Positions 30,466 to 40,528 of a stretch of 64,000 bases of DNA are shown in pieces; within the stretch, counting starts at the first letter, position 1, and every line of letters starts with the position of its first letter. A program made the position numbers and the translations under genes. Origin of the DNA: Agapetus fuscipes (Eukaryota > Arthropoda > Insecta > Trichoptera > Glossosomatidae); the NCBI GenBank assembly GCA_951799405.1, contig OX637339.1, positions 4,464,001 through 4,528,000 of the forward strand, written 5' to 3'. The notes below the pieces were generated by a model that made no database searches, was not told where the DNA came from, and saw only the letters and a list, made by a program, of their open reading frames with translations.

Positions 30466-30535
30466 CATTATTTCGAGCCGCAGCATGATGATCGCCGATA
30501 TTCAATAGAATGGCACCAAAAGAAGAAGACGACAA
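30466..30535 (+). repeat. Family F repeat, copy 2, at the edge of FB1
   Basis: TTTCGAGCCGCAGCATGATG ATCGCCGAT and ATGGCACCAAAAGAAGAAG; it may be the FB1 outer end. Confidence 0.55.
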
Positions 30536-30727
30536 ATCGGTCACACGACAGTTCATCCATATGAATTTTCTATCAACGACATTTCGGTCACAGACAAATT
30601 GGTCATGGACAATTTGGTCACACGACCGTTTGTCTGCACAATTTTTCGATCAAGGACATTTCGGTCACATACGGGGCTATTCTAAGACATTTTAGTCGTC
30701 GGTTGAGGCCACGCTTTGACAAACTAA

Positions 30728-30872
30728 TTATGCCTGGGCTGAAAATTTCATCATCACGGTAATTCTTACCTACCGAATTTAGGTAATATTTGTATGAAGA
30801 CTTATCAGCTGTTCACTTGGAGCTATCTTGGATTGACAGGTCTTCATACAAAATACATCATTAGTTTGTCAA
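30728..30872. mobile_element. Inverted-repeat element M2, short copy at a foldback centre
   Basis: GCCTGGGCTGAAAATTTCAT, ACGGTAATTCTTACCTACCG and TATGAAGACTTATCAGCTGT match the M2 end. Confidence 0.65.
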
Positions 30873-31149
30873 AGCGTGGGCTTAACCTCAGTTGACTTAA
30901 CGTCGTCAGACTAAAGTGTCTAAGAATAACATCTATAGAATAAAGGTCCATAGACAGCTATCACAAAAAACTTGCTCCTTATAAACCTTTGTTATTACTT
31001 TACTTTTAATTTATTGTACTTGGCTGTGATGGAGCTGTCTGTGGACCATGTTATATTGTATTTGACCTAAATGTCGTTGACCGAAAAGTCTTTTGGACGA
31101 ACTGTCGTGTTTCCGAATTGTTTGTAACCGATGTATCTGCGGATTTGTT

Positions 31150-31336
31150 ATATATAATCTATAATCTAAGTTGCAAAGATATATTACATTTAAGATTCAT
31201 ATTCAATGCATTCCCAGAAGTACGTATAAGTTGGCGCTTACACATGCCACTTGTGGACCTACAATATGAAACCCAAATCTCAAATGAACACAAGCACTGC
31301 AACTCTTGCCGACCTTCCCTGAAACAGGGTTGACAT
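31150..31336 (-). mobile_element. Family C, 3' three quarters, inside a satellite/foldback
   Basis: The minus strand unit lies between two near-identical 67-bp satellite segments (31069-31135, 31350-31416). Confidence 0.85.
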
Positions 31337-31561
31337 TGTTATCTGTTACCTAAATGTCGTTGACCGAAAAGTCTTTTGGACGAACTGTCGTGCTACCGAA
31401 TTGTCTGTAACCGATGTGTCTTTAGCCGAGTTGTGTGTGACCGAAATGTTGTTGAACGGAAAGTCGTGTGGACGAACTCTCGTGTGACCGTTTTGTCTAT
31501 GAAGGAGCTGTCTGTGGATGGGTTTTCTGTGACCGATTTGCTGTGGAACCCTGGCAGTCTA

Positions 31562-31876
31562 TTGAGGTCAACCAAACAAACTTTACAGAAGCCATTTCTC
31601 TTCTTAATCCCAGGTAGGAAGTTTTGCCGGGAACAGACACTCGCAGAGATACTCAAGCCATCAAATGAGACAAATGTGTGGTCAGAGGCTGTACTATTAA
31701 GTATAATTACAATACATAACCTACTTTGCGTCACTTCGGAGGGGCTCGTTTGAAAGGAATACAGTTCGCCAACTTATTTCTTACAGCTACATAATAACTC
31801 ACCATTTACTTAATCACTACCTTCTGTAGGGAATTTAAGTTAATAATTTACAAAAAGAGCCATGGTTATTGGTGCT
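31562..31876. other. No gene seen
   Basis: Right flank of FB1; it may contain the outer part of that element. Confidence 0.45.
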
Positions 31877-31877
31877 T

Positions 31878-32078
31878 AAAATAAAATACCGGAAATGTGT
31901 ACGCAGCCTTCACAATAAATTAATACCAGCCCCCTAGGGAGCTGGCAAACCTCCATTTCAGTTGAAGTGGTTGACATAAGGTTTCCCCCTTACCTGTAAA
32001 AATATATAGGTTCCATTCACCACACGTGACACCTTCGGAGAAAACGCGGCAAAAAGTTACAATTTTAATGTAGTTAGA
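31878..32078 (+). mobile_element. SINE A, 3' two thirds
   Basis: ACGCAGCCTTCACAATAAAT, CCATTTCAGTTGAAGTGGTT and ACCTTCGGAGAAAACGCGGC; no head. Confidence 0.7.
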
Positions 32079-32094
32079 AGCGTTAGCGTTTTCT

Positions 32095-32205
32095 CGGAGA
32101 ACAAACGTCAGTCTTGTATAGAACTGCCGTCTTTAGCAACCAATAAAAAATAATTGTATGCCTTTCCCCTGGCAACCCAGCCGGGGGATGACACAATATT
32201 GTCTA
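32095..32205 (+). repeat. Family I repeat, copy 1
   Basis: GAGAACAAACGTCAGTCTTG, ACTGCCGTCTTTAGCAACCA and CTGGCAACCCAGCCGGGGGA followed by TGACACAATATT. Confidence 0.7.
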
Positions 32206-32206
32206 T

Positions 32207-32573
32207 GCCAATTCACTCGCGGACCTCATTGTACGATAGCACTGACATTTTGCAAACTTATATTTTTGAATGCCTATGGAAATATGCATTTTCGGAATCC
32301 GCTTTGAAAACAAGCTTTCGACCATTTGCTAGAAAAATAATTGGAATTCAGCGGCACTATGATTGGAATAAATCCCCGACATGCCTAGTACTAAACACTG
32401 CGTAAATACGTGACCATCAAGTAAACAAAAAACATGTATGAACACTATATTCTATATTTTATATTTTTAAGCGGCTTCTATTTAATAAAAACAGCTGTTT
32501 TTTTATTTACCACAATTTTATTTCATCACCTTCGGCTCAGAGCACGTTACATTTGCACAGTAAAATACATTTC
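32207..32573. other. No gene seen
   Basis: Unrecognised AT-rich DNA. Confidence 0.5.
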
Positions 32574-32574
32574 A

Positions 32575-32876
32575 GGTATTCGGTCGGGAGTAACCGATGT
32601 CGTAGGGAGAGTGGCAAAGCTAAAATGGTCCTTTGCGGGGCATGTTGCTAGAACCACCGACCAGAGATGGACGAAGAGATTGGTAGAGTGGAGACCTCGC
32701 GAAGATAAGAGAAGCAGAGGGAGAACTTCCACGAGATGGTCGGATGATATAAGAAGGCTTGCTGGAGACTGGATTCAGAAAGCGCAATACAGAGATGGAT
32801 GGAGAGATATGGGGGAGGCCTATATCCAGCAGTGGATGGAGATGGCTGTATTAGAAAAAGGAGAATTAATTTAAGA
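32575..32876 (+). pseudogene. LINE polyprotein C-terminus (GHVAR...RW type)
   Basis: VAKLKWSFAGHVARTTDQRW, then GRTSTRWSDDIRRLAGDW and YRDGWRDMGEAYIQQW, is the widespread end of invertebrate endonuclease-reverse transcriptase ORFs. It is 5'-truncated and stops at 32872-32874. Confidence 0.8.
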
Positions 32877-32924
32877 AAGGGAAACTTGAAGAACGACTCT
32901 CATTCATCCCTTTGCAGTCGATCT

Positions 32925-33200
32925 CAAAACAATGAGAACTTGGCGTTTGCATGACTCATTCCTTTGCCAAACTGCCCGTTTATGGAATGGTCTACCAGTA
33001 TCTGTGTTCCCTTCCCAATTTAATCCGGTTTTATTTAAAACCAACATCAATCGCCACTTTCTTGCAGCGCCTCACGACAGAAGCAACAACTCAAGCAACA
33101 CTCTGCGACACCCTTCCAGGGTTAAATAGACCCCAAGACTTTTAAGAATTGGGGAGCCTCCCGAACAGGACAGAATTCCTTAAAACAAATAGTCTGACGA
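32925..33200 (+). pseudogene. Jockey/R1-like LINE C-terminus and 3' UTR, family J2
   Basis: RTWRLHDSFLCQTARLWNGL, then FPSQFNPVLFKTNINRHF, is the C-terminal signature (TARLWNSLP...FK..VNR) of Jockey-group ORF2. The stop is at 33127-33129. The 3' UTR (AGACCCCAAGACTTTTAAGA, GGGGAGCCTCCCGAACAGG) matches the second tail type of family B SINEs. Confidence 0.75.
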
Positions 33201-33330
33201 TTTTGGTTTATGAAACAGCTGCGAATTTCGGTCTTTAATTTATACTAAAAATAAAGATCATTCTCAAAACATGGAAAATCATTGCATTCCACCTTGCTAG
33301 ACTTCACCAGAACATTCGATTCGACACGTA

Positions 33331-33822
33331 ATTAAGGCGTGTTATAAAGCTAAATCTGCCGTTTTTGTTTCTTACACTTTATGGTCTTAGCAAAATAGTT
33401 ACAGTAATGAAAAAAATCAAACATGTTTATTAATTTTTTATCTTAATTATAAAGCTTGAACAAAATATAAAAAAATATTTAAAAAAACGCGTTTTTTTTA
33501 CATTTTTAGCTTTTTTTTCGTGTGTGCTGTATTTTGGATTTTTTTGTTGCTTTTTACTTACGGAACTATACATTGTTTAAGTTCAATACTCAACATTTTT
33601 TCAATAATGTCAATAGTTTTTGAGTAAATATGGAAAAACTGAAACTACTAAATGAATTAAATTTTAATTAAATCAAAGAACACAGTTTTTATTACACAGC
33701 TTTATAATTAAGATAAAAAATCAATAAACATGCTTGATTTTTTTCATTACTGTAACTATTTTGCTAAGACCATAAAGTGTAAGAAACAAAAATGGCAGAT
33801 TTAGCTTTATAACACCCCTTAA
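33331..33822. mobile_element. Long-TIR MITE M5 (~492 bp)
   Basis: About 125-bp inverted arms: ATTAAGGCGTGTTATAAAGC, TTACACTTTATGGTCTTAGC and TTACAGTAATGAAAAAAATC read again in reverse at 33699-33822. The ~240-bp centre is AT-rich and non-coding. TTAA occurs at both tips. Confidence 0.8.
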
Positions 33823-33888
33823 TCTTGAGCATATACAAACCTTATAACAAATTACCTACCTAAGCGTTCATCTATGTCTAGAGAGACT

Positions 33889-34821
33889 AACCCCCGTATT
33901 CACGATCAAAACTGGCACTAACTTAAGGGCAAACTAGCGCTTAGATTGGGGAAATTCATTTCAAGAACAATACTTAAGGTAAAAGTAGCGCTCAAGCGCT
34001 CCAAAAACTAGCACTTAGGTTAGTAAGATTGACAGGTATACTAACCAACGCTTAAGCGCTGTCAAAATATTTCTTCGTATTTAATTGTTATCACATTTTT
34101 TGTTTGATTGTTAATTTACATGAAAAAATTAATTCTTACAATGAAGATGATTTTTACGAGTATATTAACATTGTTTTGACGAGTATATTAACATTGCTTG
34201 CCCATCAGAATCGGGTTTGTTCTCCGGTATGGTCTAGGACCATACTGCAATGACAGATGAACTGTCAAAATATTCCGTCGCATTTCGTCAGCAAAGTTTT
34301 TGTTTGGTTGTGAATTATTTACATAAAATAATGAATTCTTACGATAAAGACGATTTTAACGAGAATAAAAACATTGTTGTGACCAAAAATAGTGTCCCAA
34401 GAAAATATATCAGAGACTGTAAAGACCCATTTACGTATTACGACGAGGAAGAATTTAGAAGGCGTTTTAGATTGAAAAAATGCGTCGTTCTGTATACAAT
34501 CTTTTCGTTGCTCATTGAGGGTTTAACAAAGCCAACAGTTTCTTCGATTGTCAAGTTTTATGCACAGCTCAAAATATGACATTTACATTTCTTCGATTTG
34601 TCAAGTTCAACAGCTTAAATGTCATTAAAATTTGAAAGAAACGGCAATGATAAGAATGAAGTGCGCCGATATTGGTCGGAAGTTATTGACCAATTACAGA
34701 GCTGGGGTTTTTCGAGAGCCAATGACTGGCCGTACATCTCCACTAAGTTCGCTAAAACGCTCCAGAATGTCGACCCTTGAGTTAGGTACTTAAGTCAGTT
34801 TTGATCGTGAATACGGGGGTT
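33889..34821 (+). mobile_element. PIF/Harbinger element, internally deleted
   Basis: Terminal inverted repeats of about 24 bp, CCCCCGTATTCACGATCAAA and four more bases, bound the element at 33891 and 34819. Between them lie a transposase fragment (34250-34579), a decayed duplicate of the ORF start (about 34050-34190) and a further coding scrap near 34640-34760. I could not settle the 3-bp target duplication, because TAA and TTA flank the ends in palindromic form. Confidence 0.75.
34250..34579 (+). pseudogene. HARBI1-like transposase N-terminal fragment
   Basis: SVPRKYIRDCKDPFTYYDEE, then EFRRRFRLKK, is the N-terminal pattern of PIF/Harbinger (DDE) transposases. It jumps to a later motif, LTKPTVSSIVKF (helix-turn-helix-like region), by an internal deletion. 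Both the middle and the DDE catalytic core are missing. MNSYDKDDF is the likelier native start. Confidence 0.7.
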
Positions 34822-34883
34822 ATTGTTACACTAACACATACAAACCAAACACAACGACACAATATCCTGCATATTCTGTACCT

Positions 34884-35130
34884 AATCTAAGTTGCAAAAA
34901 TAAATATTAACATTCAAAATTAATATAAAATGCATGTCTACAAACAGAAACGTGTAAGTTCGCACTTAAAAATACTGAATGTTTACTTACAAATTAAAAT
35001 CTGAACCTCAAATGAATATAAGCCCTGCAACTTTTGCCGACCTTCCCTGAAGCAGGGGAGACATGGGCAAAGTGAATCATTTTTACAGTATGCGTGGTTA
35101 GCCTCATACCAAACTATAAGTCAAGGAATA
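34884..35130 (-). mobile_element. Family C, full
   Basis: A complete minus-strand unit ending CCAAACTATAAGTCAAGGAA. Confidence 0.85.
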
Positions 35131-35131
35131 T

Positions 35132-35626
35132 TTACATAGAAATATTTGTAACAATACATTTTTTCCGTTTACGCAACGGTCGAGTATTTACTCGATGTTT
35201 TATACCCGAGTATATATTTTATACTTCAGTCTACTCGAGTGGAAACCATTTAGTTCGCTGCAACATTTCAAGTACGTAGGTATGACAAAATAACCAACGT
35301 TGTTAAAAAATAATTGTCATCCTAATAGAGCAGAAGGGGTTTTGCTTCCATTTTTCCCCATTCAAATAAAAGGGATTTCAGCCCCTCTTTTACATGAAAA
35401 TATAAATTAAAAAGTTTTTTTCTGTCAATGAAAGTATTTTTAATTAATTTCCCATTTCAACATTTTTTGGCCTCGGGATAATGACGTTTAGTTAATTACT
35501 AAAGAGTTATTTTTAATTATTCGTAATTACGACAAAGGGTTTTACGGATCGGCTTGATTTAATTTTGACACGGATCTCTTTTTCAGTATTGAGGAAATGA
35601 TTTACGGTTCAATATTTGATTCTGTA
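35132..35626. other. No gene seen
   Basis: AT-rich; a tract of degenerate ACTCGAGT words at 35180-35240. Confidence 0.5.
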
Positions 35627-35627
35627 T

Positions 35628-35800
35628 AAAATCTAGTGGTTAACGCTTCGAATTTGCTATCGGAATGTTATGTTTTTTTTAGTTTCACGGTGAAGATTGA
35701 AAAAAATCATTTACTTTCTGCAGATCGTGCATTTTTCACAAGTCCAGTGAAAAGTCATTTTAATTTTAATTCAAAAGATTTAAAGATAATTGAGTTTTTC
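35628..35800 (+). mobile_element. Divergent tRNA-SINE related to the 57.5 kb copy
   Basis: A degenerate head (ATCTAGTGGTTAACGCTTCG) is followed by CACAAGTCCAGTGAAAAGTC and ATTTTAATTTTAATTC, which parallel the middle section of the 57.5 kb copy. Confidence 0.45.
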
Positions 35801-35933
35801 TTTAACCTGATGATGGTATTAGGACGTATTATTTTACTTAAAAAAATGTTGAAAATAAGCAGTTTTACGAATAAAGAAAAACAGGTTTTTCCTTTAATCT
35901 CTTTCACATTTTTACATATTTTTGATAGTTAAA

Positions 35934-36040
35934 TACTGGTCTGTAGTCTACTGGTTAACGCTTTTCGCTACAGGCACGTTGTCGGAAGGTTGTAGGTTTG
36001 ATTCCCAGATACACAAACACTTTGTCCTTTCACTCATAAT
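35934..36040 (+). mobile_element. tRNA-like SINE head
   Basis: ACTGGTCTGTAGTCTACTGG and TAGGTTTGATTCCCAG give A- and B-box-like motifs at tRNA spacing. The rest of the element is not recognisable. Confidence 0.5.
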
Positions 36041-36041
36041 T

Positions 36042-36438
36042 TAATTAAACATTTGTCAAAATGCTGAATACTTTCACAGAAAAGAAATGTAAAGCAAAGC
36101 TCTTTTTTTTCGCTTAGCTTCCAGTTTTCAGTTCATTGCAGATCCAGGGGAGGTGCCCGATGCTAATTGGGGATTTGTCCGTGTCTTCTGCTCGGTACGT
36201 TTTCATTTATTGTCGATGCACTCGCCTTCAGTTCGTGCTCAAGAAGCTGCCAATTAAAGAAAATATCTCAAGACCCGCTTTCTTCCCTCCCTTCTCCATC
36301 TTGATTAAAAATATTTCGTAGATGCCTTTGAATTCAGATTTAATGACTACCAATCGATCAATCTATCCATGGAATCTATCTACATAATCAAATCAATTTA
36401 TGAAAATTTTCAGCGGAAACATTGTAGAACTCAATTAT
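36042..36438. other. No gene seen
   Basis: Unrecognised. Confidence 0.5.
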
Positions 36439-36439
36439 A

Positions 36440-36730
36440 CTGTAACTGTAACTCTGTCGCCATTCCGCTAGGGGTGAGTTGCCTTCATTTTTTCCTATCC
36501 TGACATACCTCTTTCAATTCCTTCATATCCATCACCTTTTTCATGCATTTTCTTTTTTTACGCTCACTTTGTTTATCCCATTCTTTCACAATCTCCTCAA
36601 TCTGATCACTCCATACTTTTCTCGGTCGTCCCTTCCCTCTTTTTCCTTTCACACTTTTTTTGTATACATACTTTGTCAGTCTATCATCATTTATTCTTTC
36701 CACATGCCCAAACCATCTCATCACATTTCT
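36440..36730 (-). pseudogene. RTE-type LINE C-terminus, family R2
   Basis: The minus strand encodes MMRWFGHVERINDDRLTKYV, then GKGRPRKVWSDQIEEIVKEW and MDMKELKEVCQDRKK. The 3' end carries CCCCTAGCGGAATGGCGACA and a (ACAGTT)n-like tail at 36440-36455. It differs from R1 in sequence and 3' UTR. Confidence 0.8.
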
Positions 36731-36811
36731 AATTTAAAAAAATGAAAGTAAATACGACTTGATTTCTCTTAGATCAAGCAGTGTTTATTTTAATTTAGAA
36801 AAAAACTATGG

Positions 36812-36968
36812 CTATAATCTATGGTTGTAAAGATATATCAACATTTAGGAATCATAAAAAGTTGATCCGTAGGTATATGTTCACGTTAAAAAATGCCGTA
36901 TTTGTCTACTCACAAAATTAAATAAAAACAACTCAAATGAGCAATACACCGTGCATCTCTTGCCGCAG
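36812..36968 (-). mobile_element. Family C, degenerate 3' part
   Basis: GCTATAATCTATGGTTGTAA to GTGCATCTCTTGCCGCA. Confidence 0.55.
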
Positions 36969-37064
36969 TTTTAATACATAATTTTGTAATGAAGTAATTT
37001 TCTGTTCTACCTCTAGCCTGGTCAAGCGATGTCACATTTTTCCCCATATTTCTATCATAAACTT

Positions 37065-37632
37065 GGGGAATGGTATCCATGACTTGGGAATATGGTATCT
37101 ATAATAATAAATAATATAAGGATGATTTATTTGGTGAGCGCTGTTTTTGTGTGTATCACACCTCAAGAGCCCTCTGCGAGCTTGGTCGTCGCTGTAGAAA
37201 GCGTCAATTCTCAAGCAAGACCCAGTTGTTGTAAGGTTGGATGGACCTTTCATGTCCATCCAACCTTGATGGACCGGTCTTTGGTAAAGGTTTATGAATT
37301 TTTCAACTCAGCGAAGAGCACATTCGAAATATAAATGGTATATTTTTTGTGCTTCGCCGGGATCCGAATCCATAACCTTCCATTTACGAGTCCGAAATGT
37401 TGCCACTGGACTACGGACCGGTCCAAGATATATATTCCTATAACTTGAAACATGGTATCGGTGACTTAATACAGAATATATCCAAAATCTGGAGCAGGGT
37501 ATCCGTGTCTTGGGACATGGTTTTCGTGTCTTTAGGAATGGTTTTTGTGTCTTCGGACATGGTGTCCGTGATTTTGATCATTATATTCGTAACTTAGGAC
37601 ATGATATCCGTGAATCAGTACGAAAATATATT
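37065..37632 (+). repeat. ~21-bp satellite split by SINE B
   Basis: GTATCCGTGTCTTGGGACATG-like units (six readable at 37495-37612; weaker ones at 37065-37110 and 37427-37490). Confidence 0.75.
37119..37424 (-). mobile_element. SINE B, full length, tail type 1, inside a satellite
   Basis: The minus strand runs from GGACCGGTCCGTAGTCCAGT to the (ATT)n tail. A 24-bp local duplication around GGATGGACC lies mid-body. Satellite-like GACTTGGGA/GTATCCGTG words flank both sides. Confidence 0.85.
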
Positions 37633-37633
37633 G

Positions 37634-38155
37634 CTAGAACTTTAATACAAATAATAAATACTTTTCAAAATATTTTCTTCACATCTTATCTCGTCAAAAG
37701 TAAATACCTTTCATATGTTTGTTTTTCTCAGATATAAAAAGGTTGTGTTTACATAAAAAAAAACAAGTTTTTGTTCAACCCTTTGGGCAAATAGGGCATG
37801 AAGATTAAATATGCCGGGTTAAATGCGCCATTCACAGCCTATTCTAGTAATACGGCAGCAGATATGATTTATTTCGGAAAAATGTATGTGTGGTTAGGTT
37901 TGAAAGATGGTGGTGCGGTAAGGTTGGAATAATACTCAGAAAATATATGGCTATTTTAATATTCATTTTGTTATACACTGCTGACTCAAATTGTTCAAAC
38001 ATTACGTACATCTGACTCTTTTCAGTTTTCTAGATTGAATACCTAGCCCAATTGATTTATTTTTAATTATTTAAAAATTCAAATGGATAAAAACAGAGTT
38101 GTAATTCACGCATTTAAACTATTTTGATTTATTTTAAGTTCTTTTATTTTTAAGT
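37634..38155. other. No gene seen
   Basis: AT-rich; nothing recognised. Confidence 0.5.
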
Positions 38156-38156
38156 C

Positions 38157-38206
38157 TAGATCCGTAGTGTAGTGGCTCAAGTTTCGCGTTCGTGATTGGA
38201 AGGTAG
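38157..38206 (+). mobile_element. SINE B head fragment
   Basis: A tRNA-like AGATCCGTAGTGTAGTGGCT and a second half ATTGGAAGGTAGT are followed immediately by another B head. Confidence 0.45.
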
Positions 38207-38735
38207 TGCCCGTAGTCTAGTGGTTAACACTTCTGACTCGTTAATGGTAGCTTGTGGGCTCTAATCCAGGCCGAGCACCAAAAATATACCATGAAAAAAA
38301 CGGATTTTACTGACCGTGCAAAAGAGATGAACGATTTTCTCTACGTTTCGTCGGAGTCATATCCGACGTTCTCAGGAGGCGTGTGTCTTCTACTGTTCGT
38401 GGTTTTCTTTGTGGAAGACACACGCCTCCTGAGGACGTCGGATATGACTCAGATGAAACGTAGAGAAAATCGTTCTTCTCTTTTGCACGGTCAGTAAAAT
38501 CCGTTTTTTCATTCTATACAAATATACCAAAAGATGTTCTTCGACGAGTTGGTTTTACATTATTTTTACATTGATATACTTTTACCAAAACCGGTGTCTA
38601 AAGGTAAATCCAGCTTTACAGCAACTGGGTCGTGTTTAAGAATTAAGGCTTTCTACAGCGACAACCAAACTTGCAGATGGCTCTTGGGTTGTGATTCGCA
38701 CAAAAACAGCGCTCACCGAATAATTAAATTAGATT
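38207..38735 (+). mobile_element. SINE B split by a 220-bp foldback
   Basis: The head (CCCGTAGTCTAGTGGTTAAC) and B-box occupy 38207-38291; the body resumes near 38520 (AAATATACCAAAAGATGTTC) and ends AACAGCGCTCACCGAATAAT. Confidence 0.8.
38292..38511. mobile_element. Foldback element (98-bp arms, 23-bp loop)
   Basis: The left arm 38292-38390 and right arm 38414-38511 are complementary with about five mismatches, from TGAAAAAAACGGATTTTACT to AGGAGGCGTGTGTCTTC. It is inserted in a SINE B just after AAAATATACCA, which reappears on the other side (AAATATACCA at ~38519). Confidence 0.85.
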
Positions 38736-38737
38736 TA

Positions 38738-38866
38738 TGAAGTTTTCAATCCAGCGAAGAGCATATTTGAAAATGTAAATGCTATTTTATGCGCTCCGCC
38801 GGGATTCAAACCCACAATCTTCCATTGCCGAGTTCGAAAGGCTACAACTAGACTACAGACCAATCC
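38738..38866 (-). mobile_element. SINE B, 5' half, inverted to its neighbour
   Basis: The minus strand reads the B tRNA head and the first ~130 bp. It abuts the tail of the plus-strand B copy, forming a tail-to-body inverted pair. Confidence 0.75.
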
Positions 38867-39127
38867 TGGCCGAACTAGTGCTATAAGATAATGTATTACA
38901 GTACATTTAAGTTGGTGCATACACTTTTAATGCCGATTTGAAATATGCAGTAAGTAGGAATATAAATTGTTCTCAGTATAATGCAATGGCATCAGTTAAC
39001 ATGAAGTCGATAAAGAATCTAAAATTTTCATACGACTTTAAACTATTTGAAAGTCAGTGGATTCCTTGTGAGTAGAAATGTGATTGAATTGCTTTGGGAA
39101 TTCCCAAATTCCAGAAAACAATAATTA

Positions 39128-39370
39128 CCCTCGACTTGTAGGATGGTATGAGGCTGACCACTAATACTGTACAAATTGGTTCTTTTTTGTCAATACATCG
39201 CTGTTTCAGGGAAGGTCGGCAATTGTTGCTGGGTTTATGTTAATTTTATATTTGGGTTTTTATTTTGTAAGCACACATGCAGTATGTGCAATTTTGAACT
39301 TAAAAAACTTATGAGCGTGCGTTAAATATGAATCTTAATTGTAAGAATATCTTTACAACATAGATTATAG
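39128..39370 (+). mobile_element. Family C, full, diverged
   Basis: CCTCGACTTGTAGGATGGTA through GTTTCAGGGAAGGTCGGCAA to ACATAGATTATAGATAG. Confidence 0.8.
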
Positions 39371-39372
39371 AT

Positions 39373-39524
39373 AGCTAGTTTCGATCCCTACTAAGGGTGT
39401 AAGAAATGATTCCGTTTTGTTGCTTATTTCAAATGAAAATAGAAATGCAAATAATTCTTAGTGAGGTCCCTCTACAAAACATTAAAAAAAACCAACAACT
39501 TCAAGGAAATCAGTTGACGTAAGA
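39373..39524 (+). mobile_element. SINE A, degenerate middle
   Basis: TTTCGATCCCTACTAAGGGT, AGAAATGATTCCGTTTTGTT and AATCAGTTGACGTAAG remain. Confidence 0.45.
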
Positions 39525-40112
39525 TTAAAAGATTAAAATAAATTTGTTAAGATGGTTTGGACGTATGGAGAGAATTAATGAGGAAAGACTGACGAAGAAA
39601 GTTTATGTTGCAAGAATAGATGGATGTCGTGGTAGAGGAAGACCGAGAAAGGTATGGATGGACCAAATATCCGAAATTACGAATAAATGGAATATCCATT
39701 AATTCGTAATTTTTTCTTGGACCGGTCCGTAGTCCGTAGTGGCAACACTTCGGACTCGTAAATGGAAGGTTGTGGATTCGGATCCCGGCGGAGCACAAAA
39801 ATATACCATTTATATTTCGAATGTGCTCTTCGCTGGGTTGAAAAATTCATAAACCTGTACCAATGACCGGTCACCAAAGGTCCATCCAGCCTTACAGCAA
39901 CTGGGTCTTGCTTGAGTATTGGCACTTTGTAGCGACGACCAAGCTCGTACACCTCTGCGGCACTACAACAAGTGTCATAGACCCCTAGAGTCTTTAGAAT
40001 CTAGGGAGTCTCCCGCACAGGATCTCTTAAAAAAAAATTAAAAAAATCCAGAGTTATAATAAAAAGAAGAGCCTGTATGAAGAATGTTATGACTCTGTGT
40101 TGACAGATCTTC
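39525..40112 (+). pseudogene. RTE-type LINE fragment (R1) split by a composite-type SINE
   Basis: Coding part 1 (39525-39698) reads LLRWFGRMERINEERLTKKV, then GRGRPRKVWMDQ; part 2 (40051-40112) resumes with QSYNKKRACMKNVMTL. Between them lies a family B SINE flanked by the 5-bp duplication ATCCA (39694-39698 and 40046-40050). Confidence 0.8.
39699..40045 (+). mobile_element. SINE B, tail type 2, in an R1 LINE; target duplication ATCCA
   Basis: It starts with a short non-template-like segment then CTTGGACCGGTCCGTAGTCC, including the last bases of the 5S-B linker and the GTAGTCCGTAGTGG duplication seen in the 63.4 kb composite. It is therefore probably a 5'-truncated composite. It ends GGATCTCTTAAAAAAAA. 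ATCCA flanks both sides. Confidence 0.85.
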
Positions 40113-40182
40113 ATACAAATATTTCCGATATTCGGTAGGTAAGAATTACCGTGGTGATGAAACTTCCAACCCAGGGCTCTAT
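40104..40182. mobile_element. M2 end fragment
   Basis: TCTTCATACAAATATTTCCG, GGTAAGAATTACCGTGGTGA and CTTCCAACCCAGGG: one M2 end joined to a broken R1 LINE. Confidence 0.65.
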
Positions 40183-40183
40183 T

Positions 40184-40527
40184 CTTTTAATCTGAATGCT
40201 TTTTAGGTATTTTTTTATCCAAGGACATTATCTTTTTTTGGATTCAATTCAAAGCTGTGAATTCGATTGAAAAATCATTCAAAATCAAATATTTTTTAAG
40301 GGAATTCCCTTTGTCGAAGCTTTAAAAAATCTCAGGAATTTCTATCCCCCACCCTGTCACTTTGATACTTGATATATTCTCACAGACTGTCATTTGACCC
40401 GCTGCGTTTTCTTTGTAAGGTTTCTCGGGAATCCGATGTTTTATTCAATGAATTATTCCGCATTGGAAAAAGTTTAACTCGTATTTGAAAACGGATTTTT
40501 CTGGTACTTAGGTACTATAATAATATG
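40184..40527. other. No gene seen
   Basis: AT-rich; nothing recognised. Confidence 0.5.
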
Positions 40528-40528
40528 T

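Larger units (their letters stand above)
30530..31560. mobile_element. Foldback element FB1 with tandem-repeat arms
   Basis: Degenerate ~17-bp words (GACCGAAATGTCGTT, GTGACCGATTTG, GACGAACTGTCGTGT) run in one orientation at 30885-31560 and in the opposite one at 30530-30720 (CACACGACAGTTC, ACATTTCGGTCACA). ACGCTTTGACAAACTAAT and its inverse face each other around an M2 copy. A C unit is nested at 31150-31336. Confidence 0.65.

Noticed and set aside
31376..31753. 125-codon ORF as a gene
   Set aside because: Most of it translates the CGAAATGTCGTT-type repeats of FB1.
36479..36745. 88-codon Phe/His-rich ORF
   Set aside because: Antisense of the R2 LINE C-terminus.
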